64,000 bases of DNA from Leptospira_A sp046736045 (lineage in GTDB: Bacteria > Spirochaetota > Leptospiria > Leptospirales > Leptospiraceae), in assembly GCF_046736045.1 (NCBI RefSeq), contig NZ_CP177134.1:3162001-3226000 (forward strand), written 5' to 3'. This document shows, in pieces, positions 1-9,116 of the stretch (the first letter of the stretch is position 1; each line of letters begins with the position of its first letter). A model generated the notes under the pieces. It saw only the letters and a program-made list of their open reading frames with translations, had not been told where the DNA came from and did not search any database. The position numbers were made by a program, and so were the translations under genes.

Positions 1-1
1 G

Positions 2-526
2 AGTATGGTCAATGTACTTGTGTTAGGTGGCTCTCAAGGAGCAAGACAACTCAATAATATGATTTTAAAAACAATGGAGAGTGCCGAGATTTCCCAAAAA
101 TTCCGGTTTAGAGTTCTTACGGGGACTTCTCTTTATGATGAAACGGTCAAAAAAGCAAAAAAACCGGGAGCGGAAATCATCTCTTATTCAAATGATATGA
201 GACCGAATTATGAGTGGGCCAATTTGGTTGTTGCCAGATCCGGTGCGGGAGTGATTGCTGAATGTCTGGTTTTCGGATTACCCATGATACTCATTCCATA
301 TCCTTACGCTGCTGACAATCATCAGAAAGAAAATGCGGAATATGTTGAAAAAGAAGGTGCTGCTCATGCCATTCATTCCACTTCGGAAGATCCTACTTTA
401 CTCGTAAAACATCTGTTAAACTGGAAGTCAAATCCGGAAGAATTGAAAACCATGGGTCAAAATTCTTTACGCCTTTCCAATGTGAATGCAGCTTATCAAA
501 CTGTTTCTTACTTTTTTCCCCATTAA
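2..526 (+). CDS. murG: MurG, UDP-GlcNAc:lipid I GlcNAc transferase (C-terminal part)
   Basis: This is the 3' part of murG; the gene begins before the window and the frame is open from base 2. MurG transfers GlcNAc to lipid I on the inner face of the cytoplasmic membrane, making the lipid II precursor of peptidoglycan. The visible part is the C-terminal, UDP-GlcNAc-binding Rossmann half of a GT28 glycosyltransferase: the GGSQGA loop lies at about residues 8-13 of the visible protein, a SGAGVIAE segment follows, and an ADNHQKENA stretch matches the family's conserved D(H)Q..NA motif. It ends 8 bases before murC, so the two are probably cotranscribed, an order common in dcw clusters. Confident assignment; the N-terminus cannot be seen. 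Confidence 0.95.
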   Translation, partial: SMVNVLVLGGSQGARQLNNMILKTMESAEISQKFRFRVLTGTSLYDETVKKAKKPGAEIISYSNDMRPNYEWANLVVARSGAGVIAECLVFGLPMILIPYPYAADNHQKENAEYVEKEGAAHAIHSTSEDPTLLVKHLLNWKSNPEELKTMGQNSLRLSNVNAAYQTVSYFFPH

Positions 527-534
527 GCATTTTT

Positions 535-1977
535 ATGATCATTGAAGATCTTCCCGGAAATCATGTTCTTCTCCTAGGGATTGGGGGAAGTGGTATGTCC
601 AGTTTGGCTCATATCCTTCTCGATCTAGGTTATCAAGTGTTTGGTTATGATAAAAAGGAGTCGGAGACAACTCTCTTTCTGAAGGAAAGAGGTGTCAGAA
701 TCGAAAAAGACATTTCAGGATTTGATCCGGACTCGATTGATTTTATAGTTTTTAGTTCTGCAATCAATGATGCAACAAATGGAATTTTTAAAAACGTAAA
801 AGAACTGGGAAAACCGCTTTTTCATAGATCCAAAATTCTTCATAAAGTATTCGGAAGACTTAAGTCCATATCCGTCGCAGGTTCCCATGGAAAAACTTCA
901 ACGACTGCGATGGTTTCCCAAATCCTGGAAACTTCAAAAAAGGATCCTAGCATCATGATCGGTGGAGATACTGACTTGCTTGGTAAAAAAGGAGGCAAGG
1001 CCGGTCATGGAGAATGGGGAGTTTACGAATCGGATGAATCGGATGGAACTTTTCTAAATCATACTGCAACAGTTCGAATTGTAACCAATGTTGATAACGA
1101 TCATTTGGACTATTACGGAGATGAAAAAACATTACAAGATGCATTCTTAAACTACCTTGCTCCTCATACGAAAGGAGATGCAATTGTTCAAGCGCATGAT
1201 TTAGGGATTCTTAAAGTTCTCAAACTATTATCCAAATCAAACAGGATAGATCCGAATTTTCAACTTTGGCTGCTGGGAAATCAGGATTTATTTTTTAACT
1301 CGGAACATAAGGATCTATTTCGGGATTTAAGTGAAAAGTTTGGCGACAAACTGTTTTTCATAAATTATCAAATTGCGAACGAACAGCTGTTATTTGATTT
1401 TAATGAAAATTCCTTTCACCTGAAACTTCCTTTTTCAGGAAGCCATTATCTGCGAAATAGCCTTTGTGCCATCTTTGCAACTCTTCAGGCAGGCATTTTT
1501 CCCGGTGAATCGACTGAAATACTTTCTTCTTATGTAGGTGTAAAAAGAAGGCAAGAAACTCTGGGAATTAAAAATTCAATCACGGTAATGGACGATTATG
1601 GTCATCATCCTACCGAAATCAGAACAGTGATCGAATCATTGAAACAATCTTACCAAAACAAAGGCAAGTTAGTTGTTCTGTTTCAACCTCATCGTTTTAC
1701 CAGAACCGAAATTTTGCAAAAAGAATTGGCGGAAGCACTTTCCCATTCTGAAAATTTGTTTTTATTGCCCATTTATTCCGCTGGTGAAAAAGAAATTAAT
1801 GGGATCAGTACTGCTACAATTGCGAATCACTTTGTTTCCAAAAACCACAAACTTTTATCGGGAAATATGGATGAGGATCTGAAAGAGATTGGAAAGGTTT
1901 TGAAGCCAGGTGATTGTTTTCTATGCTTAGGAGCAGGTAACGTTCGTTTGTGGGGTGAATCTTTTTTGAAAATATGA
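535..1977 (+). CDS. murC: UDP-N-acetylmuramate--L-alanine ligase MurC
   Basis: A 480-aa Mur ligase that adds L-alanine to UDP-MurNAc with ATP, the first peptide step of cytoplasmic peptidoglycan precursor synthesis. The N-terminal Rossmann motif GIGGSGMSSLAH (about residues 16-27) is the MurC/Mpl type, the ATP loop SHGKTSTT sits near residue 118, the ESDESDGTFL and NVDNDHLDYY segments follow, and DDYGHHPTE near residue 353 is the usual C-terminal hinge. Length and motifs favour MurC over the recycling ligase Mpl, and the position just after murG agrees. Its TGA stop directly abuts the stop of convergent purK, forming TGATCA. Confidence 0.95.
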   Translation: MIIEDLPGNHVLLLGIGGSGMSSLAHILLDLGYQVFGYDKKESETTLFLKERGVRIEKDISGFDPDSIDFIVFSSAINDATNGIFKNVKELGKPLFHRSKILHKVFGRLKSISVAGSHGKTSTTAMVSQILETSKKDPSIMIGGDTDLLGKKGGKAGHGEWGVYESDESDGTFLNHTATVRIVTNVDNDHLDYYGDEKTLQDAFLNYLAPHTKGDAIVQAHDLGILKVLKLLSKSNRIDPNFQLWLLGNQDLFFNSEHKDLFRDLSEKFGDKLFFINYQIANEQLLFDFNENSFHLKLPFSGSHYLRNSLCAIFATLQAGIFPGESTEILSSYVGVKRRQETLGIKNSITVMDDYGHHPTEIRTVIESLKQSYQNKGKLVVLFQPHRFTRTEILQKELAEALSHSENLFLLPIYSAGEKEINGISTATIANHFVSKNHKLLSGNMDEDLKEIGKVLKPGDCFLCLGAGNVRLWGESFLKI

Positions 1978-3093
1978 TCAGATTGTAAAAAAATCAGAAT
2001 CAATCTCTTCGAAGTTTCCCTGGAAATTGATATGACCCATTTTTCTGCCTGTTCTCGGTTCTTCTTTCAAATACAAATGCAAATTATAACGGTCGTCTCT
2101 TATGAATTCAAAACATTTTTTCAAAGAATTTGAATAATCATGTCCCAGTATGTTTTTCATAACGGTTGGTTTTGGAATAAATTTACTAGGATGAGGCCCA
2201 TTGGTAATTGCAAGGATATGCAATAAAAATTGGGAAAAAGACGAACAGTTTTGACTAAAATGACCGGAGTTATGCGGTCTTGGCGCAAACTCGTTCAAAT
2301 ACAAATCCCCATCTTTTACGAAAAATTCAACGCCAATGGTTCCTATATAGGAAAGAGAATCGGCCAATGTTTCGGCAATGGAAACCGCTCTGTTTTTCAA
2401 ATCTTCCGAAACCCGTGCAGGGAAAATGGAAATATCCAAAATATGATTTTTGTGAATATTTTCAATCGCACCGTAAGATAAAGATTTTCCATCTAAAAAC
2501 CGGCAAAGGATCACACTGATTTCCAAATCGAATGGAATCACTTCTTCAATCAGATACTCTTCTTTCCCTGAAGAAAAATGAGTGGATTTGAAATTTGCAA
2601 ATTCCAAATCGTCTTTCACTTTGGATTGGCCTTTTCCATCGTAACCGAATCGTAAAGTTTTGATGATCCAAGGATAGCCAAAAGGAACCGGATCTCCTGC
2701 ATTTTCTTTTGTTAGATGGTGAAACTTGGGTGTTTTAAGTCCGAGTTTCTGAAAATGGGATTTTTCTAAAAAACGATCCTGGGCAATTTTTAAAGAAGAG
2801 GGAGGAGGGTAGATGTTCAGTTTGTTTTTTAAGGAATAATCTTCGAGAAAAGCAAGAGTATCACCTGGAATGTTTTCAAATTCAAAACTGAGGACATCAA
2901 TCCGCGATAAAAAATCCGATAGTTTTTCATGATCGGAATACTCTCCCACGATTTCCAAAGCACCTGCTTTTTTTGAAGGAGAATCCGAGTCAGGAGAATA
3001 ACAAATCGTTTCGAAACCGAGTAAATTGGCTTCCTGAATCATCATCTGACCCAATTGTCCGGAGCCTAAAATTCCAATTTTATTTTTAACCAT
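1978..3093 (-). CDS. purK: N5-carboxyaminoimidazole ribonucleotide synthase PurK
   Basis: A 371-aa ATP-grasp enzyme that carboxylates AIR to N5-CAIR using ATP and bicarbonate in de novo purine synthesis. The N-terminal GILGSGQLGQMM motif, the central ATP-grasp core with a YDGKGQ segment, and the C-terminal NEFAPRPHNSGH motif that supplies metal and substrate ligands are all present. It lies 20 bases downstream of purE on the same strand, the usual purEK pairing, so the product can be passed directly to PurE. The ATG is the first residue before the Rossmann-like motif and no alternative start is needed. Confidence 0.95.
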   Translation of the reverse strand: MVKNKIGILGSGQLGQMMIQEANLLGFETICYSPDSDSPSKKAGALEIVGEYSDHEKLSDFLSRIDVLSFEFENIPGDTLAFLEDYSLKNKLNIYPPPSSLKIAQDRFLEKSHFQKLGLKTPKFHHLTKENAGDPVPFGYPWIIKTLRFGYDGKGQSKVKDDLEFANFKSTHFSSGKEEYLIEEVIPFDLEISVILCRFLDGKSLSYGAIENIHKNHILDISIFPARVSEDLKNRAVSIAETLADSLSYIGTIGVEFFVKDGDLYLNEFAPRPHNSGHFSQNCSSFSQFLLHILAITNGPHPSKFIPKPTVMKNILGHDYSNSLKKCFEFIRDDRYNLHLYLKEEPRTGRKMGHINFQGNFEEIDSDFFTI

Positions 3094-3113
3094 TCAGAGT
3101 ATCGTTTATGAAT

Positions 3114-3614
3114 TTAGAAAAGCAAATCTTTGTTATGTGAAAGAGCTTCCGTTTTGTTTTTTTCCGCGTAAGCGGACAAATCGTTATGCAAACCGGGATT
3201 TGAAATCGAAAGAATCCGAATTGCAAGTAAAGCTGCATTTGCCGCACCACTTGTACCAATGGCAAGAGTTCCAACCGGAACTCCCTTGGGCATTTGCACG
3301 ATGGAAAGAAGACTGTCCTGGCCGGAAAGCGCTTTTGATTGAACCGGAACACCTAATACTGGTAAAGTGGTGAGGGAGGCAACCATTCCCGGTAGGTGCG
3401 CAGCTCCACCGGCACCGGCAATGATCACGGAATATCCGTTTCCACGTGCATTTTTCGCAAACTCGAACATCAGGTCGGGGGAACGATGCGCGGAAACAAT
3501 TTCTTTATGATATGGAACGGAAAACTCTTCCAGAAGTCTGCAAGACTCCTTCATCGTCTCCCAATCGGAATGAGAACCCATGATGACAGCGACTTTTCCA
3601 AGTATTTCCGGCAT
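3114..3614 (-). CDS. purE: N5-CAIR mutase PurE (class I)
   Basis: A 166-aa protein that moves the carboxyl group of N5-CAIR from nitrogen to carbon, giving CAIR. The class I signature is clear: MGSHSD near residue 12, SAHRSP near residue 41 with the catalytic His, AGAGGAAHLPG near residue 66, and the GVPV/GTSGAANAALLA segments in the second half. It is the upstream gene of a purE-purK pair. The presence of PurK next to it supports the two-enzyme bacterial route rather than a direct AIR carboxylase. Confidence 0.95.
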   Translation of the reverse strand: MPEILGKVAVIMGSHSDWETMKESCRLLEEFSVPYHKEIVSAHRSPDLMFEFAKNARGNGYSVIIAGAGGAAHLPGMVASLTTLPVLGVPVQSKALSGQDSLLSIVQMPKGVPVGTLAIGTSGAANAALLAIRILSISNPGLHNDLSAYAEKNKTEALSHNKDLLF

Positions 3615-3651
3615 AAACTAATTCTTTCAGGGTATCCTTAGATTCAAGCCT

Positions 3652-5040
3652 TTATTCTTCCCAATCGGTAACCAAGGTTTCCATTTTCATAGAACGGGAA
3701 CCTTTCACCAAAATTACAGTCCCTTTGGCGGCATGTTCTTTGATCCATTTAACAAGTAAAATTCGATCTTTTTCCGTTTCTTCGAAAGATAGATTGAATC
3801 CTGTCTTTCTGGCATTTGCAATTTCTTTCGCATCTTTCCCGTAAGTAATTAAAATTCCTTCAGGAAAATTTTTCAAAACGGTTCCTATCTTTTTATGATA
3901 GTGTTTGGAATATTTTCCAAGTTCTTTCATTGTTCCCAGTACCCAAACCAAAGGTTTTCCGGAAGCAATCTGAACACTGGCAAGAATGGAGGACTCCATT
4001 GATTCGGGGTTTGCGTTATAAGTATCGTTGATGATTGTATAATGTTTTTTCTGAATATTGAGACGTTTGTCCGGAGGACGATAGGTTTCGATCGTCTGAA
4101 CCAAACTGCTGACCGGTAGTTTTAAATATTCACCTAGAGCCAACATTCCCCTAACATTGCTTAATAGGGTGATTCCGGGGATTTTCCATTGAACCGTATT
4201 TCCTAGATAAGAAAGTAAAAAACCGTCTTTGGATTCTTTTAAAATCTTGAGATTGGATTTTTCAGATTGTTTCCAAAGAACCAAATTCTTTTTTTTCTTT
4301 TTAAGATAAGATTTCACTTCTTTCAAATAAGAAACGTCTTCCGGTAAAAACAAAATTCCCGAATCATTCATCCCTTCCGCAATATCCGCTTTTTCCAACG
4401 CAATGTTTTCGGGTTTTTTCAAATATTCGATATGAGCGGAACCTATATTGGTAATCAGTCCTATATTCGGATTTGCTATCTTTGACAGCCTCGCAATTTC
4501 ACCCCGATGATTCATTCCCATTTCACAAACTACAATCTGAGTGGATTCGTTTATCCGAAACAAAGTGAACGGAACCCCGATTTCATTATTATAATTTTTT
4601 TCCGTAACTACCAAACTTGATTTCGGTAAAAACTGAAATAAATTTCCAATCAGTTCTTTGGTGGTGGTTTTTCCGGAAGAACCGGTCACAGCAATGACCA
4701 AAGGAGAAAAACGGTTTCTGTGAAAATTGGCAAGAACTCCTAACGCAACCAAACTATCTTTGACGAATATTGCTTTTTTTTTGTCTTCTTCGCTTAATGT
4801 ATGTAAAATGGGATTTCCCTTTTCACATAAAAAATAGCCGGCTCCCCGGGAAAGAGCATCAGGGATAAAATCGTGCCCGTCACGTTTGTCCTTTAAAGGA
4901 ACAAATAAGCTGCCCGGTTTGCATTCCACCGAGGAAGTGGAAATCGTTTGAAATATGAATTTGGAATCTTCCTCAAAATAATCCTTTTGATTTAATATTT
5001 TGAGAACCGTGAACAAAGAATATCGAAAATGAGAGATCAT
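3652..5040 (-). CDS. murF: UDP-MurNAc-tripeptide--D-Ala-D-Ala ligase MurF
   Basis: A 462-aa Mur ligase that attaches the D-Ala-D-Ala dipeptide, completing the cytoplasmic UDP-MurNAc pentapeptide. The ATP loop TGSSGKTTTKE is near residue 105, EKNYNNEIG and MGMNHRGEI are typical MurF substrate and metal segments, and NDTYNANPESM near residue 324 is the family hinge. I place the start at the ATG at 5040, preceded by AAGGG, rather than at an in-frame TTG at 5064, which would run into the divergent oxidoreductase's 5' region. Unlike murG and murC it stands apart on the opposite strand. The 54 bases to the divergent gene must hold both promoters. Confidence 0.94.
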   Translation of the reverse strand: MISHFRYSLFTVLKILNQKDYFEEDSKFIFQTISTSSVECKPGSLFVPLKDKRDGHDFIPDALSRGAGYFLCEKGNPILHTLSEEDKKKAIFVKDSLVALGVLANFHRNRFSPLVIAVTGSSGKTTTKELIGNLFQFLPKSSLVVTEKNYNNEIGVPFTLFRINESTQIVVCEMGMNHRGEIARLSKIANPNIGLITNIGSAHIEYLKKPENIALEKADIAEGMNDSGILFLPEDVSYLKEVKSYLKKKKKNLVLWKQSEKSNLKILKESKDGFLLSYLGNTVQWKIPGITLLSNVRGMLALGEYLKLPVSSLVQTIETYRPPDKRLNIQKKHYTIINDTYNANPESMESSILASVQIASGKPLVWVLGTMKELGKYSKHYHKKIGTVLKNFPEGILITYGKDAKEIANARKTGFNLSFEETEKDRILLVKWIKEHAAKGTVILVKGSRSMKMETLVTDWEE

Positions 5041-5094
5041 ATTACCCTTGACCATCCTGGACAAGATAGGAAGGATTTGGAAGAAAAACTTAAG

Positions 5095-6162
5095 ATGTCA
5101 GATCGTAAAATCAAAACCCTTCTTTTCGGTTTGGGAAGAATCGCAAGCAAGCTGGAATTGGATCCGCTCCGCAAAAAGCCCTGTACCCACGCTGGAGTCT
5201 TATTTTCCCCTTGGGGAAAAAGAAACTTTGAGCTCAAACTTGCAGTGGACTCCCAAGAAGAAAGAAGGAACGATTTCAGAAATCAGTGGTGTTTAGGCGC
5301 AAAAAGCCCTGTTTTGGAAGATGGGGATGAAGCCGGAAAACAAATCAAAAATCTGTCGGAAACAAAATCCCATCTGGCCATTATCGCAACTCCTTCTTCA
5401 GATCATTTCCATACCGCCAAATACTTGCTAAACTCAGGAATACGAAACCTTTTGATCGAAAAACCGGTAGCTCTTTCCAAAAAGGATGCATTGGCTTTGA
5501 GCAAGCTAATGAAACAAAAGGGAGCACGCATTTGGGTCAATCACGAAAGACGTTATCACCCTCAGTACAAATTCATTCGGGATCATCTGGAAAATGGGTT
5601 TTTTGGAAAAGTCCGCTCGGTAAGAGCAAGTGTTTTTACATCTGCAAAAAACCCAGGACTCGCATTCTCAAAGTCGGGAGGGGGTCCTCTTTTACATGAC
5701 GGAACCCACGCCATGGATTTGATTCATTGGCTATTCGGAACACCAAATCTAAATTATGCGAAAGTGATATTCCCCAAACAAGGAACAATCGAAGATAGGG
5801 CCACTTCCTGGTTTTCTACCAAATCAGGGATAGAAATTTTCTTCGATGTATCCGGGGGAAGGGATTACTTTCAGTTTGAAATCGATATTCTCACAGATTC
5901 CCATCGTTTGGTTCTGTCAAATGACGGATTTCAATTCTGGGAAGGAAAAACATCCCCATTGTACAAAGGTTTTCGTAGCTTAAGTCCGTTCCAAATTCCT
6001 AAATTCCCCGATTCGGAAAAATCAAATGCATTTTTAGGGATTTATCAGGAGGTTGTAGAGGTAATCCAGGGTAAAAAAAATAGACAAGAAGGCAATATTG
6101 AGGATAATATTCACATTCTGGACAGTTTAGAATCAATATATCATTTTAGGAAATCTGAATGA
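5095..6162 (+). CDS. Gfo/Idh/MocA-family NAD(P)-dependent oxidoreductase
   Basis: A 355-aa cytoplasmic dehydrogenase of the Gfo/Idh/MocA family, whose members oxidise or reduce sugar and inositol derivatives. The dinucleotide-binding turn LFGLGRIA is at the N-terminus, the EKPV motif is near residue 124, and the C-terminal GGGPLLHDGTHAMDL segment carries the expected Asp and His of the active site. The substrate cannot be told from sequence. I chose the ATG at 5095 because the nucleotide-binding strand follows at once; an upstream in-frame ATG at 5029 would overlap murF on the other strand. It overlaps ubiB-like by four bases, so the two are translationally coupled. Confidence 0.85.
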   Translation: MSDRKIKTLLFGLGRIASKLELDPLRKKPCTHAGVLFSPWGKRNFELKLAVDSQEERRNDFRNQWCLGAKSPVLEDGDEAGKQIKNLSETKSHLAIIATPSSDHFHTAKYLLNSGIRNLLIEKPVALSKKDALALSKLMKQKGARIWVNHERRYHPQYKFIRDHLENGFFGKVRSVRASVFTSAKNPGLAFSKSGGGPLLHDGTHAMDLIHWLFGTPNLNYAKVIFPKQGTIEDRATSWFSTKSGIEIFFDVSGGRDYFQFEIDILTDSHRLVLSNDGFQFWEGKTSPLYKGFRSLSPFQIPKFPDSEKSNAFLGIYQEVVEVIQGKKNRQEGNIEDNIHILDSLESIYHFRKSE

Positions 6163-7808
6163 ATCCGGAGCCGAAAGTCCGTTCTCTCAAAATTTATTCG
6201 TTTGTTTTTAAGACCATTTTTGCTTATTATCTTAGATCAAAACTTATAAAAAAATTCGTTTCGGAATCTTCCTGGGAAAAAAAGAAAAAAATCTTTCTTT
6301 CCGAAAAAGGTAGGGAAGCAAGAGATATATTCTTCTTGTTAGGTGGAGTTTATATCAAAATCGGACAATTCATCAGCAATTTATTCCATTTATTACCGGA
6401 AGAATTTTTATGGGAACTTCAGGATTTACAAGACAGGGTTCCATCCAAACCTTTTTCCGAAATTCAAAAGAGATGGCATTCGAATTTTTCCACACCGATG
6501 CAGGAAGTGTTTCATGATATAGGTGAAGATGCCCATGCAAGTGCTTCCACCGCACAAGTGCATATCGGTTATTACAAAGACAAAAAAATCGCGATCAAAG
6601 TCCTCTATAATGGAATCGAAGAAGAAGCAAAGGCGGATCTCAAAACGATCAAAAAAATCATTTGGTTGGTAGATAGATTTTTATTTTCCATATCAGGCCG
6701 CGAAGTCGCAAAACAACTGGAAGAGATGATCCATAAGGAACTGGATCTGAGAAACGAGCTTCATTATCTGCAAAAAACGATTCAGGCATTTCAAAATGAA
6801 AAGGATTTTTGTTTTCCGGAGCCGGTGATTGAATTTTGCACCAAATCGATATTAGTTACCGAGTTCATTGAAGGCAAAAAAATCTACGAAGTCCCTTCTC
6901 ATGAATTCGGGAATCGGAAAAATCCGTATTTGGAAAAACTCATTCGAGCCTATATGTTAATGATTTTCGAATATAGATTTTTCCACGCAGATCCTCATCC
7001 GGGAAATCTGATCTTACTCGAAAACGGTCAATTGTGTTTTATTGATTTTGGAGCGGTTCAGGAAATCAGCGAAGATGATTCCAGGAATTTGGAAAGATTG
7101 CTCATCAGTTCGATGCAAAAAGACTACCACACTATGGCGGAAGTTTTGATCGAAATGGGGGCTGTAAGCGAAAATCTGAAAAAAGAAGAACTTTGCAAAA
7201 TTTTAAAATACTCTTTAAGTAAACTCAATCGGATTCTATCTTCCACTAAAAACTTCAGAAATATAGGTTGGGAAACTTTAAAGCCGGGAGAGGATTTACG
7301 TTTCCTCCGTGAAATCCAAGTTAGTTTAAAGCGACTTCTTGCCGCATTGCAGCTTCCTCCCAATTTTTTAAGTCTACATAGAGTATTGGCTTTGCTTATG
7401 GGGAATTTTTCTTATCTGGATCCGACAAGATCGCTTTTTGAATATGCGGAAAAACCATTTCAGCAAGTGGTTTTAAAAGGTAGTTCTTGGAGGAAACGTT
7501 GGAGAGAGGAGGGTGAAGAAATTGTAGCAAGCGCACTTTCTTTGCCCAAAGAATTAAACGAATTTTTTTATAAACTGAATCGAGGGGAATTCAAATTTCA
7601 ATGGACCGAAGACAAAGATATTGCCAGAAGCAAAATCCTTTTGCGTGAATTGCTGAGTTTCGGGGTATTGGGATCTTTATTTTTCTATTTCGGAATTTAC
7701 TACGCAGAAAAATCCTGGAAAGAACCAAGTCTGTTATTTTATATGTTAGCAGGTCTTTCCTTTTGGTCTTTTGCGCGATCCGCATGGGCTTATCAAAATA
7801 AAAAATAA
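6159..7808 (+). CDS. ABC1/UbiB (ADCK) atypical kinase
   Basis: A 549-aa protein of the ABC1/ADCK/UbiB family, atypical kinase-fold ATPases tied to quinone and lipid metabolism at membranes. The family KxGQ motif (YIKIGQF, near residue 66), the alanine-rich loop ASASTAQVH near residue 127, the IAIKVLY lysine strand, the HADPHPGN catalytic loop near residue 275 and the IDFGAV metal-binding motif are all intact. Two hydrophobic segments at the C-terminus should anchor it in the membrane. Start ATG overlaps the preceding stop and is preceded by AGGAAA. A role in menaquinone homeostasis is a family-based guess; nothing nearby confirms it. Confidence 0.88.
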   Translation: MNPEPKVRSLKIYSFVFKTIFAYYLRSKLIKKFVSESSWEKKKKIFLSEKGREARDIFFLLGGVYIKIGQFISNLFHLLPEEFLWELQDLQDRVPSKPFSEIQKRWHSNFSTPMQEVFHDIGEDAHASASTAQVHIGYYKDKKIAIKVLYNGIEEEAKADLKTIKKIIWLVDRFLFSISGREVAKQLEEMIHKELDLRNELHYLQKTIQAFQNEKDFCFPEPVIEFCTKSILVTEFIEGKKIYEVPSHEFGNRKNPYLEKLIRAYMLMIFEYRFFHADPHPGNLILLENGQLCFIDFGAVQEISEDDSRNLERLLISSMQKDYHTMAEVLIEMGAVSENLKKEELCKILKYSLSKLNRILSSTKNFRNIGWETLKPGEDLRFLREIQVSLKRLLAALQLPPNFLSLHRVLALLMGNFSYLDPTRSLFEYAEKPFQQVVLKGSSWRKRWREEGEEIVASALSLPKELNEFFYKLNRGEFKFQWTEDKDIARSKILLRELLSFGVLGSLFFYFGIYYAEKSWKEPSLLFYMLAGLSFWSFARSAWAYQNKK

Positions 7809-7826
7809 TAATGAAGAGTGTTATAG

Positions 7827-8399
7827 ATGCAATTTCCCGAACTTCCTAAAAAACCATTTTTATCGGTTTATAAACCGCAGTATATCGTCTTTGTAATTGT
7901 CGGGCTCATACTGGATTTGACAAGTAAGTATATCATTATCAAAAAAATGCAAGCGTATGAAAGCATTCCCGTAATCGGAGATTTTTTCCGTCTTTCATTA
8001 ACATTTAACACTGGTTTTGTTTTCGGATTGTTTCAAAATAACGCACTCCCTTCTTTATTTGCTACGAGCTTCGCTATTATCTTTTTGATTTTTTACCGAT
8101 GGTCCAATTCCGATTTAGGAAATCCATGGGGTTGGAATTTGGTCATGGCCGGCGCATTTGGAAATTTAAGTGACAAGTTTTTTGTAAAGATACCAGGTGA
8201 AGGTTTTCGTTTCGGATTTAGCCCGGAAAGACCGGGAATCGAATTTATCGGTGTGGTTGACTTTCTGGATTTCGAATGGCCTGATTTTTTACTGTTTGAA
8301 AGATGGCCTGCCTTCAATGTAGCAGACTCATGCGTATCAATTGGAATTGTGCTTCTTCTAATCACAATGGACTGGAAAGAAGAAGCTAAAAAGAAGTAA
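7827..8399 (+). CDS. lspA: Lipoprotein signal peptidase LspA
   Basis: A 190-aa integral membrane aspartic protease that cleaves signal peptides from prolipoproteins after lipidation. It has four hydrophobic segments, the N-terminal D.TSKY motif, FNTGFVFGL, GAFGNLSDK carrying the first catalytic Asp, and a C-terminal FNVADSCVSIG with the second. The stretch between the two catalytic motifs is somewhat longer than in E. coli LspA (a loop with GFRFGFSPER). It is the last of three tightly spaced plus-strand genes and ends 7 bases from a convergent gene. A genome with this many lipoproteins depends on it. Confidence 0.93.
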   Translation: MQFPELPKKPFLSVYKPQYIVFVIVGLILDLTSKYIIIKKMQAYESIPVIGDFFRLSLTFNTGFVFGLFQNNALPSLFATSFAIIFLIFYRWSNSDLGNPWGWNLVMAGAFGNLSDKFFVKIPGEGFRFGFSPERPGIEFIGVVDFLDFEWPDFLLFERWPAFNVADSCVSIGIVLLLITMDWKEEAKKK

Positions 8400-8406
8400 T
8401 CCTATT

Positions 8407-9114
8407 TTATAAGAAAAAATTGGAAGTAACTGTGACAGAGAGGGTTTTAAATACCTCTTTGTCTTCTTCCATTTTCCCCACCTTCCAGTTGACTCCCGAC
8501 GGAGAGGCGTAAAGACTTCTTCCTTTTTTATTTTCCGAAACCCCACAAACACGTATTATATGGGTTTTTGTCTTTTTGGAAAGGTTAGCGAAAAAATCCA
8601 AATCTTCTTCATAAGATCTGACACCTTGTTCGGAAGATAGATGGAAGATTACCTCTATCTTTTCTTTTTCGAAATGATCCCAAATGGATTGGTTGCCTAT
8701 GTCTTCTCCGATCAAAATTCCGAATCGGAGGCCGCCCATAATGAAAATGGATTCGGTTTGTCCTTGAGAAAGTTCGGTTTCGTCGGCACCTAACGTCTTT
8801 TTTTCGTAAAAATCAACTAAAACAACCGACTGGATGATGGGAGAAGCGGATACCAATTTGCCATCATCGTTTTTCCTATATTGGGTTCCGCCCAATACCA
8901 CACCTTTGAATGTCTCCGAAATCTCAAGAAGGTGATCTTGGTATTCTTTCTCATGTTTGGTGGCGATAGTAGGCGATTCGGCTTGGAAAAAATGAGGAAA
9001 ACCTTCCGGTAAAAGAAGAAAATTGGCTCTGGCAAGAGCGATTTTTCCTATTTCATCTTTTGTAAATCGTTTGTGAATATTTTTCTGGTAGATAGAAATT
9101 TTAATCGTTGGCAT
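8407..9114 (-). CDS. Nitrilase-superfamily-like protein lacking the catalytic cysteine
   Basis: A 235-aa protein with the carbon-nitrogen hydrolase fold, somewhat shorter than usual. The catalytic-Glu strand (LLLPEGF, Glu near residue 37) and a lysine-containing segment before LGADE are recognisable, but the strand that normally reads like GVxICyD is GILIGEDIG here, with Gly (codon GGA) in place of the nucleophilic Cys. It therefore probably does not hydrolyse amides by the family mechanism. It starts 2 bases after the stop of the large upstream gene and is likely cotranscribed with it. Function unknown; a binding or structural role is inferred only from the missing nucleophile. Confidence 0.7.
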   Translation of the reverse strand: MPTIKISIYQKNIHKRFTKDEIGKIALARANFLLLPEGFPHFFQAESPTIATKHEKEYQDHLLEISETFKGVVLGGTQYRKNDDGKLVSASPIIQSVVLVDFYEKKTLGADETELSQGQTESIFIMGGLRFGILIGEDIGNQSIWDHFEKEKIEVIFHLSSEQGVRSYEEDLDFFANLSKKTKTHIIRVCGVSENKKGRSLYASPSGVNWKVGKMEEDKEVFKTLSVTVTSNFFL

Positions 9115-9116
9115 TC

